DNA of 33,560 nucleotides from Penium margaritaceum (taxonomy: Eukaryota; Streptophyta; Zygnematophyceae; Desmidiales; Peniaceae). The first letter of the stretch is position 1; each line of letters starts with the position of its first letter. Location: the NCBI GenBank assembly GCA_023375785.1, contig SZWC01000506.1:233245-266804 (forward strand), in the 5' to 3' direction. The notes under the pieces are model-generated. The model worked only from the letters and a program-made list of their open reading frames with translations. It ran no database searches and was not told the DNA's origin. Made by a program: the position numbers and the translations under genes. Positions 10,141-19,905 of this stretch are shown piece by piece.

Positions 10141-10183
10141 GGGGGGGGGGTCACATCGATGTGCCGCGGTGCACATCGATGTG
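10141..10183. repeat. G10 run and two copies of palindrome CACATCGATGTG
   Basis: Ten G (10141-10150) are followed by CACATCGATGTG at 10152-10163 and again at 10172-10183. Each is a perfect 12-bp palindrome, the second extending to GCACATCGATGTGC, with a 20-bp spacing. A partial third copy (CGATGTGCCGC) lies near 10124. This could be the end of the hAT element or an unrelated short repeat. Confidence 0.8.
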
Positions 10184-10211
10184 CCAATGTTTGGGGTGGC
10201 TAGGTCAACAT

Positions 10212-10713
10212 GGGTTCTTACATCTATGGACTACCGCATGTCAACCTCATGATTTTTACGCCAATCCGACGAGGGCATTTTGGCCACCTGTACTAACCTT
10301 TGATCTTCCACTTTAGAAGAAACTGACAACTTCAAGCACTTTCCATAATGGTAAACAGAATTGTCGCGATCCGTATCAATGTTGCAATACTTCTTGGTCG
10401 ACTTCTCAATGATGCTGTACTTTTATAAAATTACGCCTCAATGTTCTTAAAGCCCCCCAATTCCTCGCCAAAACTTCTTGAAGCAGCCACTCACTGCGCG
10501 ACCTTGCACGTGTTGGTTAGCTCGGGAGCCCAGGACCCAACACATGCCTCATTAGGACTCTTATCATTGCATGTATGCACTCAAATTGTAAGACGCTTAT
10601 CATCAAAGCACACTTTCTGCTTAATAAAAATTATCCATTTTTCTCAATTCCTTGAATCGTCTAATACTTCGTACCTCATCATGTGGTCCACCTACATTTT
10701 GCTTGGTGTAATA
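10212..10713 (+). mobile_element. 5' LTR of gypsy copy 1 (first ~45 bp missing)
   Basis: It aligns by eye along its length with the LTR at 27207-27762. Shared landmarks are ACCGCATGTCAACCTC, GAGGGCATTTTGGCCACCTG, GGTCGACTTCTC, TTCTTGAAGCAGCCACTCAC, and the 3' end GCTTGGTGTAATA (compare GCTCGGTGTAACA). Divergence is high, about a third of positions, so the LTRs are old or come from different insertions. Confidence 0.8.
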
Positions 10714-10715
10714 CT

Positions 10716-10727
10716 TGGTATCATAGT
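10716..10727 (+). other. Primer-binding site, tRNA-iMet type (degenerate)
   Basis: TGGTATCATAG begins two bases after the LTR end; the plant consensus complementary to initiator tRNA-Met is TGGTATCAGAGC. The first eight bases match. This fixes the orientation and the 5' LTR boundary of gypsy copy 1. Confidence 0.75.
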
Positions 10728-10873
10728 GTAGCGGTGCTGGAGGGGCAGCCCACGTATTAACTTCCTGGCGACAACCTCGAACCATTTGGAAGATCGCAGA
10801 CCTTGTGATGATCATTGCGAATGGAGTGTGTGCACCCGCCGTCGAGTAGTAGTGACAAGAAAAGACTTTGTCG

Positions 10874-11614
10874 ATGGAGAATCAGCAGCATGCAAACAGT
10901 GAAACTCTTCAGGCAATCCACGCAAGAGTGGAAACTTTCACGGCACATGGCACAACACCGACAATCCTGACGGCCAACCTGGTGACGAACCCCCTGGGCT
11001 CGGCAAATCCTTCCCCCTCATTGCTCAGAGGGATGACACCTGGCAACAAGCTTGCATCAACAAAGATTTGTACAAGACGTTTTCAGGAATCAAGAGTCTC
11101 AATACCCATCTGCTCTAACAACTCAATGCGACAATGGAGGAGTTTCAGAATTCTCGTGTGCGTGAAGAATTCCTTATACAAAGGAATATTCAACTCTAAA
11201 GTGAACCCCATATTTGACCAACACTCCTTGGGTTTTTTTTATCTCACCAACTCAAAAGGAACGATGGTCACGATGTGGCTGACGAGTTTGGAGGTGTTCT
11301 TCACTGTTGCTTTGGTCAACAACGAAAAAGAAAAAAAAAAGAATGACCTTGTGGGCTCCATTTTGCATGGGATGAATTTAGTTTGGTGGTTCGATATGAA
11401 AACCATCCAACAGAAGCAAGAAACCGTCGGATCTAGATCAACGGCTCATGCAACCACTCTTGTATCGTTGATCACTATTGTTCTACCTCTCAAGCAGATA
11501 AATGCAATGTGGCAGACCCCCCTCATCCCACTAGAAACCAGGAATAACTTTGCAAGTGCTACCCTTGTCCACTTTGAAAAAATGAACGAGAAGTCTTACG
11601 GTACATGCTTATGA
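10874..11614 (+). pseudogene. gag of gypsy copy 1
   Basis: The frame starts at ATG 10874 (MENQQHANSETLQ) and runs 246 codons to the stop at 11612-11614. The N-terminus parallels the gag start of copy 2 at 22553 (MEDQQHVNTDTLQ), including TFT.HGTTPT and NPSPSLL. Near residue 165 a LHGMNLVWWFDMKTIQQKQE segment matches the retroelement capsid block ending in 'WW' and the equivalent segment in copy 2. Gag would form the virus-like particle around the RNA. The middle portion (about residues 60-140) does not align with copy 2, so frameshifts are likely inside the frame. The zinc knuckle is not seen. It lies 160 bp after the primer site. Confidence 0.75.
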
Positions 11615-12228
11615 TACATGCGTCAAGGCATGCATCACCAAACGAGCGTGGCAGAGTACACGCGATGATTTTGCAAGATCATTACCGGTAGCGACCTCGC
11701 AGTTAGAAAAAAGCTCATCGACGATGGAGATTGATGCTACCGATAAGAGTCATCAATGAATCTACTGGTCTTGCAGGAAGCCGAGGAACATCTCGCAAGG
11801 TTTTGGGAAACGACATCAATATGCCAAGATTGGGGGAATCCACAAAGAAAGAATGAGCAGTAGAAGACAAGAATCCTATCCGATCAAAAGAGTCCACCAA
11901 CTGATCGCTTATCTGAGCGGCCCACGTTGCATACGAGGGTTCTTGAGATCCCAAAGTACGACGAGGGATACGAACAAATTGGCAATATTGCTAGGAGTGC
12001 AACAGAGCAGATGTGAAAAGTAGAGAACGGTTCTAAAACTATTGGACAGAGGAGCTTCTCACAGTCTCTCAAGCAACGACAAGGTACGAAAGCTGGGTTT
12101 GCATACCAAACCAGGGATAATTGAAGGAAAAAATGGTCGACGGATGACTAAAGATCCGTCGACTTTGTGGACCACTCTAACTATAAATTAAAGATCTGCA
12201 CGACGTGGCAGTCTGGAAGAGTTGTCCA
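11615..12228 (+). pseudogene. Decayed gag-protease part of gypsy copy 1
   Basis: No long frame, but the DNA is collinear with 23280-24134 of copy 2. Shared blocks include CTTATCTGAGCGGCCCACGT..ACGAGGGTTC (about 11908-11942) and, at about 12132-12165, GTCGACGGATGACTAAAGAT with a following GTCGAC. No intact D-S/T-G protease motif was found. Confidence 0.6.
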
Positions 12229-12333
12229 ATGAGAGATCACAAAATCATCCTCGGACAAGATTTCCTATATCCGCCCAATCCGCAAGTGGATAGGAGTGGA
12301 TTGTTCTACGTTAGCATTAATGGTAGGAAGTGA
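12229..12333 (+). pseudogene. Aspartic protease C-terminal end of gypsy copy 1
   Basis: The frame reads MRDHKIILGQDFLY, then a short tail ending in FYVSING. 'ILG.DFL' is the conserved end of Ty3 retropepsin, which cleaves the Gag-Pol polyprotein. Copy 2 has the same segment at 24135 with a stop in place of Gln. The upstream catalytic Asp motif is lost. Confidence 0.7.
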
Positions 12334-12718
12334 AATTTGTTCTACGTGAGCAACCCACAATGCTATAGAAGTTATAGGAAGTAGAAAAGGTGGAAGATGC
12401 AAAGGAAGTTGCAGCTGTCACAAAAATGCCAAACGATAGCTCTAGACTAAGCAAGGGGATATTAGTAAAGTGGAGCTCAAGCATGGCTAGTCCATGTGGA
12501 GACAGGGGAAGCAAAAGAAGTCCCACCAGCCAAGGCGTCCATATTGGCCTCAATACCTAAGAAGTTTGCGACTCTTCTGGAGGAGTTTTCACCTTTTGTT
12601 AAGGAGTTTGAAGGTGTTTTTCAATAGATTACCTCGAGAGTTACCTTTGCACCCAAACGTTGACCACCAAACTGACTTCGAACTGAACAACAGAGCGACA
12701 ATAAAAGGAACCTATTAG

Positions 12719-12840
12719 ATGGGCGACCACGACCTTGCGGAACTCAAGAAGTAGTTGGGAAAGATGCTCGATTAGGGACTTGTAAGTCCACCCACATCAC
12801 CATACGCGATACCTGTACTTTTTGTGAATCCCAACGGCAC
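12719..12840 (+). pseudogene. N-terminal start of gypsy copy 1 reverse transcriptase, cut by copia
   Basis: MGDHDLAELKK-stop-LGKMLD-stop-GLVSPPTSPYAIPVLFVNPNG is the usual lead-in of Ty3 RT ('ELK..L..G.I.PS.SP...PVLFV'). It matches 24638 onward of copy 2. Two in-frame TAG codons are present. The frame runs directly into antisense copia RNase H at about 12836-12842. The RT core that should follow (about 400 bp in copy 2) is missing; similarity resumes only at about 18340. Confidence 0.85.
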
Positions 12841-15800
12841 TTCTCCTTCTGCCACTGCATCTCGCATGTAATGGTACTGCCTTTTGACGTGCTTGGTCCT
12901 GTCATGTAGAACAGGATCTTCACTCAGGGTGATAGTCCCTTGATTGTCGCAGTAGATGGTCGTTGGTTCCATCCGCTCGAAACCAAGTTCACCGAGTAGC
13001 ATTCGCAGCCAGGTTGCTTCACGTGCAGCGATGTATTCTGCCTCAGTAGACGATAGCGCAACGACTGGTTGCTTTTTTGACCGCCAGCTGACTGGTCCTC
13101 CACTCAGGATGAAGATGTAGCCTGATGTGGATTTTCTGGCAGTCTTATCGCCTGAAAGATACGCGTCGCAATAGCCCACAAGTGTCATTTTGTCACTTTG
13201 AGTGTATTGGATGTTGCGCTCTGCATTGCACTTTAGATACTTCAAGCAACGTTTTGCAGCAGTGAGGTGGTCTGCTGTTGGGTTCTTGCATCCTTGACTC
13301 AAGATCCCCACAGAATAAGACAGATCAGGCCTCGTCCCGACGGACGCATACATTAGCGATCCCACCAGACTCGGGTAGAGTTTGGTGTCGGTGGGATCTG
13401 CCAACATGTCCACAGTGATTGGCCGTGTCAGACCATGATCCACATTGAGTGGAGTGTTGGTGGGATGTGGCTTGTCGAGCCCAAACTTCTCTGCCATGCG
13501 TGTGATGTAGGTGCTTTGAGAAAGTGTCACTGTGGATGGATGCATGGTCCGTAGTTGGCCCATGTTGCTCATCTCAAAGGTAGTTGAGAGAGCTTGTTTG
13601 AAGGAGTTGATAGTTGGTAAAGATCTGCCAAACATGATTAGATCGTCCACATACAATATGACACCCAGATTATCAAGACCACCTTTGTAGTAAACTGAGT
13701 AATCAGAGTGAAGCCGGACCAGGTTCTGGCTGATGAAAAACTCGTGAATTTTCTTGTTCCACTACCGCGGCGCTTGCTTGAGGCCATAGAGGGATTTGAG
13801 TAGCCGACAGACTTTACCTTCCCCCCCGGGCTGCACAAATCTCTCAGGCTGGAGCATGTACACTTCTTCCTCAAGATCACCGTTTAAGAAGGCAGACTTG
13901 ACGTCCATTTGGTAGAGATGCCAGCCTTCATGGGCAGACAGAGCCCGAATCACCCTGATAGAGGATTTTTTGGCGACAGGGACGAACGTATCACTGTAGT
14001 TAATCCCGTGTACTTGGGTGTAGCCACGGGCCACCAATCTGGCCTTGTAGCGGTCAGGTTGTCCGTGTTCGTCTAGCATGAGCTTGAAGATCCATTTGCA
14101 CAAGACAACTGGAGCATCCGCAGGAGGATCGACCAGAATCCACGTGTTCTGTTTGAGGAGTTGCTCATACTCGGCGACAGCAGCAGCATGCCTGGCAGAA
14201 GCTTCAGGACGGCTCATCGCATCCTTGTAGCTGACTGGGTCAACCACCTGAGTGATGAGAGCCACATCGGCTACAGAATCGATGGTAGGATAGACAGCTG
14301 AAGGTGAAAGAGATGAAGCTGGGAGAGAGGGACGTTTCTCGGTGAAGAGGGCAGTCAGAGCCTTCAACCCAGCGATGTGAGTAGACCGTCGGGGACCCTG
14401 AGATGCATCCCAACCATCAGGTTGAATGTGTTTGCCTTGACGAGGTCCCGCTCTGGGCTTCTTGGGAGGTGCAGGGGCAGGGGCTGCCGGCGGAGGAGCA
14501 ACTACTACAGATGGTGCTGGAGGAGCCTCGGCTTCAGCTGCAGGGACAACAGGAGGGAGAACTCCCGGGTGCTCATCGTCATGAGTCTCATGGGAACGCT
14601 GAGGTGGCAGCGGCTGGATGGCATCCAAGGATATCACCTGCAAGTCAGGGTTAGTAACAGGGTATTGTCGATCACGAAGAGATTCATCAAATGTGGCACT
14701 GCGGCTACGGATGATAGTCTTGGTCCTCAGATCCCAGAGGCGGTAGGCATTGTTCCCATCTTCATAACCAACCAAGACTCCTTTGCGGGTGTGAGAGCCA
14801 AGTTTTTCACGAAGTTCAGGTTTGACCCAAGCATAGCCAGTGCAACCCCAGACTTTCAGATGACCCACATTGGGTTTGTGACCTGTCCAGGACTGGTATG
14901 GAGAGGTGCAGTTAGGTGCCTTGGAACACGGAACTCGGTTGAGAAGATAGGCAGCCGTATTGACCGCTTCTGCCCAAAAACCAGCAGTCATGCTGGCAGC
15001 ATAAAGCATGGAGTGTTCCTTGTCCAGAAGAGTATGGTTCATCCGTTCTTCTTTCCCATTTTGCTGCAGCGTGCACGATGTTATTCGCTGATGAGTGATA
15101 CCTTTCTGATCAAAGAAGGACTGAAGGGTGGCGTTGACAAATTCTCCGCCATTGTCAGAGCGGAATGCTTTGATGGTCTTGTTAGTTTCATTTTCCACCT
15201 CCCGGGTCCACGTGATGATGTGCTCAGGAGCTTCAGACTTGTGGCGTAGAAAACGAACCTACACATAGTGATTGAAGTCATCCAGGAGAACCAGAAAGTA
15301 ATGTTTACCAGAAAGAGAGGCATCTTTGACACAGCAGAGGTTCATGTGGATGAGTTGAAGTTTGTCTGTGGTGTTGCTGTCAGAATAGCTGTGGAAACTG
15401 GTTTGGTATTGCTTGCCAGCAAGACATCCTTCACAGCAGGTGTTGGTAGGCTTGTGAAGGGAAGTAGGAAGGCAATGAGCCATTTCTTGTTGTGACATAG
15501 TCTCAAGATTGTTGAAGCCAACATGACCCAGACGCTGATGCCAGAGGATGGTAAGATTGTCAGTAGTCTGAGTGGAGGTGGCAATTGGAGTTGCTGTGGC
15601 CAAAGCCACCTCTGGAGCTGATGGGTCTGCCTCCACATCCATGGTGGGCATAATTGTCAAGTTACCTTCTCGTTGTGCTTGAGCAACAAGTTTGCCATTG
15701 CTGGCAAAAATCCTATAGCTCTTGTCAGTGTCAAAAACCACTTTAAAATCTTTTTCGTTCAATCAAGTGACGGAAAGGAGATTTGCTGCCAAGTCAAGTA

Positions 15801-17388
15801 CAAATAAAACATCGGAGAAGGTTCTGGAGGCCACCTTCCCTTCAAATGAGATAGCAATTTTGACGGTGCCAACTCCAATGGCTGGGATGACACGGCCGTC
15901 ACCAATGCGTACAGGTTTGGGATTACGGAGTTCCTTGAAGTTGATGAACCAGGAGCGATTGCAAGTCATGTGTCGGGTGCTGCCGCTGTCAATTATTCAT
16001 GCCAGAGTTCCGGCAGCAAGTAAGAAGGCACTGTCAATGGTGCAGAGAGCCAGATCTTCAAGGATGAAGTTGTCAGTTGGAGTTGAATCTGGTACAGGGG
16101 ATGATGAAGTTGATTGCTGTGACAGAGGTTGTGCCAGATTGGAAAAGTGCACAGTGTCAGGTGTGAAGTTGATTTCTTTTGCTGCGTCAGACCCATTTGC
16201 ATGGAGAGTCTCCATTTGGTGTAGCATCTGGTTCCATGCTGTTGTCATCTGTGTGAACATGTTTTTGAAACCTTCGATGAAATTTCTTGGTGAAGGCGTT
16301 GTTGTCAAGAGGGCATGTTGTGTGTCAGGATGTCGTGGCCTCTTTGTTTGATCACAATAGCAATTGATGTGGCCAAGTTGCTGGCAGTTCCAGCACTTCA
16401 CATGTTCATAGCCCTTGCTGCCGGGTGCTCCTGCTGGAATATTACCCCCTTGAGATGGTTGGCGATGAAAATGCTGTGGCTGGTTTCTGTAGAAACCTGT
16501 ATGGCCATGCCCATTTGCATGTGGGCTTGTGAAGTGCTGCTGAGATCTGCCTCCGTAGAGAGCAGCCAATGCCGCATCTGAGAGGTCTCCACTTTTGAGG
16601 AATTTTTCTTTTGCTCGAAAAAGAGTATCACAAGCCCTTTCCAGGGTTAGTTCATATACTCCAGGTTGTGCTGGTCCTCCTTGAATCACCGGCTGCTGTT
16701 GTTGGGCTGCCTGGGCAGCTGCGCCAGAGTTGTTGCATGAGCTTGCGATGTTGCTGGAGGAGGATACTCCAGATAGAGCTTGTTGTTGAGCTGTTTCCAA
16801 TGACTGGAGTCTAGAGTCAAATGTGGCACCCTGCTCTTGAAAGGCAAGTAGTTGTTCCACGGTTGTTTCAAAACGTGATGATAGACTGGCAAAGAGTCGT
16901 AGAACAATGAATGTTTCAGATAGAGATTGGCCCATTGAAGTGATACGCTTGACCAGCATTTTGAGTCGGGAAACGTGGTCTTCCAGTCTGGTGTTTTCAT
17001 CCATCTTGAGTTCACAGAACTGGATAAAGAGGTTGTGGAGTTCAGAATCGCCGACTTTGTGATATCTCTGTCAAAGTGCAACCCATGCCTTCCTTTGATC
17101 CAAGGTGGGATTTCCATCTCTGATGAGAAACTTGAGGCGTTCAGAAACTTGAATTGCCAGGATGGAAAATGCCTGATCACATATGTGCTGCCATAGTAGT
17201 TTCTCATCTGCTGAGGCCGTTGCGCTTAGAGTCTCAGTTGGGGGATCTGACACCACTCCCCACAAGCCTTTGGCCAGAAACACCATTCTCATGTTGAATG
17301 TAAATTCATGGTAGTCCCTGCCATCAAATGGTTGAATCTCGAATGTGTCACCCATGTTGCCTCCACTGAAACATGCCATGACTGCCAA
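12841..17388 (-). pseudogene. copia gag-pol polyprotein, one frame with five in-frame stops
   Basis: The frame from ATG 17388 holds throughout, about 1,516 codons. Stops are TGA 17071-17073, TGA 15997-15999, TGA 15763-15765, TAG 15259-15261 and TAG 13762-13764. In order: UBN2-type gag (FDGRDYHEFTFNMRMVFLAKG); a CCHC zinc knuckle (CWNCQQLGHINCYC, about 16400); protease IIDSGSTRHMTC (about 15995); an integrase zinc domain (HQRLGH..CCEGC, about 15550-15410). The integrase core has RSDNGGEF and the NGKEE Glu, but its first Asp is Asn (HMNL). A Pro/Ala-rich linker follows, then RT with [41 protein letters not shown] and an intact YVDD, and RNase H (ALSSTEAEYIA) cut before its end. About 14 residues seem lost in RT after MGQLR. 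At least three stops fall where Trp is expected. It looks recently intact but is now inactive. Confidence 0.93.
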
Positions 17389-17494
17389 TGGCAGGTGTTG
17401 CTTCTGCTGGTGATGCTAGTGGAATCCGCTGAATCCACTGAATGAATGTCCAAGACAGCGCAGCCAGTCCTTGATGCAGTCAAGCAACGCCCCT

Positions 17495-17506
17495 GCTCTG
17501 ATACCA
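17495..17506 (-). other. copia primer-binding site, tRNA-iMet
   Basis: The plus strand reads GCTCTGATACCA, so the minus strand is TGGTATCAGAGC, an exact plant initiator tRNA-Met primer site. It is two bases from the LTR edge at 17509 and about 107 bp before the gag ATG. Confidence 0.92.
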
Positions 17507-17877
17507 CATGTTAAATATTGAGATCATTAAAGTGTAGTTGACTGTGATCAAGAACAGTGCAACCAATCGCAATTCAGTTCTGAAGCTCCAACACAGATTT
17601 CTTGTTCATCAGGAACTCCTGGAATGCAATAACTCAAAATGAAGTACAAGTCCAACTCCAGTTCCTGGGTACAAGTATGATATGTAAGAACATCTCCTCC
17701 TAGAACAATAGAGTGCCGGTGTTGAGTCTCGCTGTTAAATCCTGAAGCTTCAGTGCACCTTGCACTGCCGTTCGCTTCATATGCCATGTGCGATGAATAG
17801 TGCGAGACTGCAATCTGCCGTCAGGAGCCTGCAGGTGCTTTGGGGTGCGGTCACACCAAGTCTTGCTGTTCTTTCCG

Positions 17878-17878
<1 letters not shown>

Positions 17879-17909
<31 letters not shown>
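17879..17909. repeat. C31 homopolymer (G31 on the minus strand)
   Basis: Thirty-one consecutive C inside the copia LTR. The minus strand (element sense) would carry G31, able to form G-quadruplexes. Its length is likely to vary and is prone to sequencing error. Confidence 0.9.
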
Positions 17910-17914
<5 letters not shown>

Positions 17915-17995
17915 CCATGAAGCCCCACTTGATTTATGCATTTGTCGTGACCGCCGATCCTGTAAAGATAGATTTTCCTGAGCCCTTGGATTGAG

Positions 17996-18002
17996 TTTTA
18001 TA
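17996..18002 (-). promoter_or_regulatory. Candidate TATA box of the copia LTR
   Basis: TATAAAA on the minus strand, in an otherwise GC-balanced region about 490 bp upstream of the inner LTR edge. It is well placed to start the genomic RNA about 30 bp further on. The role is inferred from position only. Confidence 0.5.
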
Positions 18003-18287
18003 ATCGATCTTCCGATCGACTATCAAAATTTTTCCGGAGAGTGTCCGGCTCCTCTGTGCTTCTTGCGCTCGCACCTCGTCGCCTCTCCACGTCAGCACCC
18101 CACCTGATCTCTTCTCTTGCTTGCGCCACTCGCTGTAGTAGTGCAATGACTGCCGGAATATATGGTGCAGCTCAATAGATGACTGACATGAATAGGTACA
18201 CAGTGGGCAGGGCGAGGCATGGGATTACCCTCTCTCCTGACCCCTTACAGCAGAGTAGAGCAGTATAGTAGAGTAGCATAAGTGATG

Positions 18288-18331
18288 GTGGGGGAGGGGA
18301 GAGAGATTGTGTCATCTCTCCCCTCCCTCAC
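18288..18331. repeat. Imperfect purine/pyrimidine hairpin at the copia-gypsy boundary
   Basis: GTGGGGGAGGGGAGAGAGAT (18288-18307) pairs with ATCTCTCCCCTCCCTCAC (18314-18331), with a two-base bulge and a 6-nt loop. It ends just before gypsy RT similarity resumes, so it may mark the rearrangement junction. Confidence 0.75.
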
Positions 18332-18339
18332 TGTCGTTA

Positions 18340-19035
18340 TGCTCTGTATGGGTTTGGGACATATCTGCCTTCAATCATGCTTCTTGGCCGGATCATCGAC
18401 GGTGGATGAACAACCATGGAACCGAAAACGGTGGAGGCGGTTGCTTATTGGCCGACGCCAACCTATGTCTGGAACATTCAAGTTTTTCAGGCTTGTGCAA
18501 CAACTATTGTTGATTCATAAAGGACTGCACTCAAGTGTCAGCTCCTCTCTCTGATCTCACTTGAAAAACCAAAGAGTGGAGTTGGGGGATAGAAAAAAAG
18601 AAGCATTCAAATCTTTGAGAAACGCTCTGACCTCGGTGCCAGGCTAACGATAGGAAGGTTCAATGGTGGACTACACCATGGCCACAAATGCGTCCGATCG
18701 GACAATCGGAGCTGTTCTCCCCCAATATAATGGCAGTGGAGAACAAACGGTCACGTACATGTCGCAAAAGTTTCATGAGATGGAACTCAACTACGCGATT
18801 CATACAAAATAAATGCTCACACTCGTGCACGCGTTCAAAACAAGGCATTCATACTTGGAATGCAGGCGATGCATCATCCACACCGACCATCACGTACTGA
18901 GATGTATCGAGAAACAGCCAAATCAGAGCTGTTGAAAAACTCGATGGATGGAGGTCCTCGAGGCTAACGTCAACTAAGAAATCGAGTATGGACCTGGAAA
19001 GATAAATTTAGTAGATGCTATAAGTTGGCGTTCGA
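18340..19035 (+). pseudogene. gypsy copy 1: RT C-terminal end and RNase H
   Basis: A segment reading SIMLLGRIIDGG (about 18371-18406) equals IQFLGHIIGGG of copy 2, the end of Ty3 RT. RNase H follows from 18663 in one frame: TNASDRTIGAVL, VTYMSQKFHEMELNYAIHTK, a TAA stop, then MLTLVHAFKTRHSYLE and HTDHH. The first catalytic Asp (usually TDASD) is Asn, and the frame carries a stop close to the catalytic Glu. A short GKINLVDAISWR segment (about 18998-19033) matches the conserved 'GK.N.VADALSRR' connection region. RNase H would degrade RNA in the RNA-DNA hybrid. Integrase does not follow, so the element is truncated. Confidence 0.85.
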
Positions 19036-19185
19036 CTTGTGCTAACTGGATCGAGCGTGGGTCCGTGGCATGTGGGCAGTTGGAAGGGATGGCTTCAGGG
19101 TCCCAAAAGTACTTGCATCTAATATGAGACAATACACTATAGTATTATCTTGGATGTCTATGTGCACCAATTGCCGATACAAAAA

Positions 19186-19387
19186 CCAGGTACACTTCTC
19201 ATTTTAGGGGGGGAGGGTGGTCAAGTCGTCCCCCCCTCCTGTCAAAATCGAATTGTATTGGAGGAGTGTATACGGAGGTGTATTGAGAGAGGGGTAGACT
19301 TAGTACACAATTGTAATAGTACACTTGCGTTTTGTTTGATTGTATGCAAGACACTCCATGCGATACACTCCCCCAATACATTTGTTA
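19186..19387. mobile_element. MITE-like fold-back element, copy 1
   Basis: Starts TACACTTCTCATTTTAGGGG and contains TTGTATTGGAGGAGTGTATACGG near 19252, whose imperfect reverse complement CGATACACTCCCCCAATACA lies near 19361-19380. There is no coding capacity. It aligns by eye with 19655-19905. Confidence 0.6.
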
Positions 19388-19654
19388 TATCTTGTGGAGG
19401 GGGGTGTTGCTTCTATGCTCGTTATCCACCAATCCTAGTCAGGGTGTCGTTCCGTTTTCTTTCTATGCTCATAATCCGGCACTCCTAGTCATGAGATGCA
19501 CAAAGCAAATTAGGCACGCAAGCCAATCAAAACTTTTTTTCTTTTCACGGAACCGTTTAGATGTCACGATTGATGTTGCTTATCGACTTTAGACTCATAA
19601 GAAAGAACACACACATGTATTATTTTGGTTTTCTATCCTCTACACTCACCAATA

Positions 19655-19905
19655 CACACACCAAATACACTTCTCACCTTTTAGGGGGGTTGGAGGGACA
19701 ATTTTTCCCCTTACCCCCCCTCCCCTCCCCCCCAAAAAAAAATTGTGTATTGGATGGAGTGTACTAGGAAGTGTATCTAGAGGGGTCTGAATTAGTGCAC
19801 AAGTACATGAATTCACTTGTGTACGATTTTAAGTGTGCATACTGTACAAACTGCGATACATACTCTAATACAATCGAGGAGTTGAAGGGGGAGGGCGGGG
19901 ACTGG
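19655..19905. mobile_element. MITE-like fold-back element, copy 2
   Basis: Starts AATACACTTCTCACCTTTTA and follows the order of copy 1: G-run, C-rich run, TTGTGTATTGGATGGAGTGT, then a central palindrome GTGCACAAGT / ACTTGTGTAC (19795-19804 and 19815-19824), and GCGATACATACTCTAATACA. The whole is a diverged palindrome of about 200-250 bp. A third fragment (TGCGTTTTATGGGTATGCAA..CGATACACTACCCAATACG) lies at about 20498-20582. Confidence 0.6.

Larger units (their letters stand above)
12841..18335 (-). mobile_element. Ty1/copia retrotransposon inserted antisense in gypsy copy 1 (3' end missing)
   Basis: Read on the minus strand, it has a 5' LTR (about 18.3 kb down to 17509), a tRNA-iMet primer site, and gag-pol from 17388 to 12841. 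Gypsy RT similarity flanks it: up to 12840 on one side and from about 18340 on the other. The copia is cut inside RNase H (after ..DAVAEGEV) and has no 3' LTR, and the gypsy has lost about 400 bp of RT. This was therefore insertion followed by deletion, or a recombination, and not a simple insertion with target duplication. The upper boundary is uncertain by about 150 bp. Confidence 0.85.
17509..18335 (-). mobile_element. copia 5' LTR (outer edge uncertain)
   Basis: The inner edge is sharp: the plus strand begins TGTTAAATATTG at 17509, so the minus-strand LTR ends ..CAATATTTAACA two bases before the primer site. A TATA box lies inside. The outer edge could not be fixed because no matching second LTR exists in the window; candidates ending in ACA on the plus strand lie near 18190. 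It contains a C31 run. Confidence 0.65.

Noticed and set aside
14377-15249. 290-codon plus-strand frame inside the copia integrase-RT region
   Set aside because: It is the antisense shadow of the copia polyprotein, whose domains are clear on the minus strand.
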